Notes under the pieces: model-generated
Database searches by the model: none
What the model saw: the letters and a program-made list of their open reading frames with translations, nothing else
Told to the model about the DNA's origin: nothing
In this document: piece by piece, positions 13,827 to 14,708 of the stretch
How the letters are laid out: each line of letters begins with the position of its first letter
Numbering within the stretch: position 1 is the first letter of the stretch
NCBI GenBank assembly: GCA_014376345.1
Contig: JACMRS010000330.1
Coordinates: 1 to 14,708 of the forward strand
Direction of reading: 5' to 3'
Origin: Bacteroidia bacterium
GTDB taxonomy: Bacteria > Bacteroidota > Bacteroidia > NS11-12g > UBA955
DNA: 14,708 nt
Program-made: the position numbers and the translations under genes

Positions 13827-14708
13827 ATTAAATTACTTACTTTTTGTAATAATAATTTTGTCTTCCTGCAAACCATCAGGAAAAAATATTGCAGTTGAAA
13901 AAGAATCCATAGAAATTCTAGTGGATATGCCTTTAAAATCAATAATCAATGAGCAGGTAAAAGTATATTCGGCCACGGATACTTTTCCTTTAATTGTGCT
14001 TAACGAAGCCAATGAGGCCGATATTCTTCAAACAATATTAACCAAAAAAGGCACTTATGCCATTATTTCAAGGATGCTTACAAAAGCAGAGTTACAGAGG
14101 GCAAATGCATTGAATGAAGTGGATGTCAAACAAATTATTCTGGCTTACGATGGTATCGCAATGATAGCTAATCAGGATTTTATTTATGACAGTCTTACAA
14201 AAGAACAGTTGCGTACACTGTTTTTGTCAAACACTACAAAAACTCCGAAAATGGTTTTCGAAAACAACCGTTCAGGCTCGGTTAATTATTTGTTTGAATT
14301 TGCAGGTCTTAAACCATCAGAAACCAAAAATGTTTTCGCTGAAAAATCTTACGATAGTCTTACTGCTTTCCTGCGTCTTGACAAAAATTCAATTGGCTTT
14401 ATACCTTATGCTTATATCAGTGAAATAAATTCAAATACCACTCTAAATTCACTGGAAGGGTTAAAAATATTAGGAATAACAACGAAGGACAGTACAGGTA
14501 AAGTAAACACTTTTCAACCAAGTCAGGAAAATATAGCAACAGGCGATTATCCGCTAGTAAGAACCATTAATTTAATAAAAGGTAACTCAAAAGATGAAAG
14601 TGGTATGCTATTTGTTAACTTCCTGCAAAGAGAAAGAGCTCAGCGTTTATTTTTAAAAAGCGGACTGGTACCTTTCAAAATGCCTGGAAGACAAATTTTA
14701 ATCAGTAC
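13810..14708 (+). CDS. PstS-like substrate-binding lipoprotein, 3' end cut by the window
   Basis: A periplasmic-binding-protein-fold lipoprotein of the PstS-like (PBP type 2) group. 299 codons are visible and the frame is open at the window edge. The signal peptide ends in lipobox LSSC with Cys20. The sequence follows the pattern of PstS-like proteins near tonB in Bacteroidota: 'ISRMLTKAEL' (86-95), 'IILAYDGIAMIANQ' (109-122), 'SLTKEQLRTLF' (128-138), an RSGS turn at the expected ligand loop (154-157), and 'FLQRERAQRLFLKSGLVPF'. The final residues resemble the usual C-terminus, so only a few residues are probably missing. ATG 13810 overlaps the previous gene by 17 nt; ATG 13816 is an alternative start. 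No pstCAB or phoU is present, so true phosphate transport is not shown. Confidence 0.85.
   Translation, partial: MKMNSKLNYLLFVIIILSSCKPSGKNIAVEKESIEILVDMPLKSIINEQVKVYSATDTFPLIVLNEANEADILQTILTKKGTYAIISRMLTKAELQRANALNEVDVKQIILAYDGIAMIANQDFIYDSLTKEQLRTLFLSNTTKTPKMVFENNRSGSVNYLFEFAGLKPSETKNVFAEKSYDSLTAFLRLDKNSIGFIPYAYISEINSNTTLNSLEGLKILGITTKDSTGKVNTFQPSQENIATGDYPLVRTINLIKGNSKDESGMLFVNFLQRERAQRLFLKSGLVPFKMPGRQILIS

Noticed and set aside
14186..14428. 80-codon plus-strand frame near the right edge
   Set aside because: It is an out-of-frame shadow of the PstS-like gene, whose frame is open from 13810 to the window end.
1..14708. CRISPR array, transposase, integrase or defence operon
   Set aside because: I find no regularly spaced repeat array and no matching protein; the only repeats are the tRNA-derived copies.

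Overview
This window looks like chromosomal DNA from a member of the Bacteroidota. The sequence is AT-rich and several promoters carry the TAnnTTTG -7 element typical of that phylum. A secreted protein ends in a gliding-motility/type IX secretion (type B) sorting domain. A DUF4270-type protein and an ExbB-ExbD-ExbD-TonB-PstS-like cluster also fit. I cannot name a genus. Most genes are core or housekeeping genes, and I see no transposase, integrase, CRISPR array or recognisable defence system.

Layout. (1) 1-1230 (+): the 3' end of a DUF4270-like gene, followed 8 nt later by a stand-alone DAHP synthase whose usual metal-binding His is Gln. (2) 1244-1755: a well-formed promoter, an intact tRNA-Asp(GTC) and its terminator. 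Two decayed partial copies of the tRNA plus terminator unit follow, and then a 50-codon remnant of a GIY-YIG nuclease gene. This is the least ordinary stretch of the window. (3) 1784-3994 (+): a CPA2 (Kef-like) cation/proton antiporter with two RCK-C domains, converging on a DtxR/MntR-type regulator (4004-4657, -) with a 9-nt gap. (4) 4773-5558 (-): an unrecognised lipoprotein with a clear promoter and a strong terminator. (5) 5703-8741 (-): a 1012-residue secreted SBBP/PKD protein with a type IX sorting domain, divergent from lysS (8881-10404, +). (6) 10635-14708 (+): exbB, exbD, exbD, tonB, then a strong hairpin with a T-run, a small membrane protein and a PstS-like lipoprotein gene cut by the window edge.

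How the genes work together. ExbB, two ExbD proteins and TonB form the inner-membrane energiser for TonB-dependent outer-membrane receptors. The small membrane protein and the PstS-like lipoprotein overlap by 17 nt and are probably one translational unit, partly insulated from tonB by the hairpin. The DtxR-family regulator has no obvious metal transporter next to it. The secreted protein and the lipoproteins are cell-envelope proteins without local partners.

The best candidates for follow-up are the tRNA-Asp repeat and terminator array, the His-to-Gln change in DAHP synthase, two genes whose -7 element abuts the start codon (possible leaderless mRNAs), a perfect 10-bp inverted repeat upstream of exbB, and the hairpin behind tonB. 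None of these amounts to a clearly new biological system.
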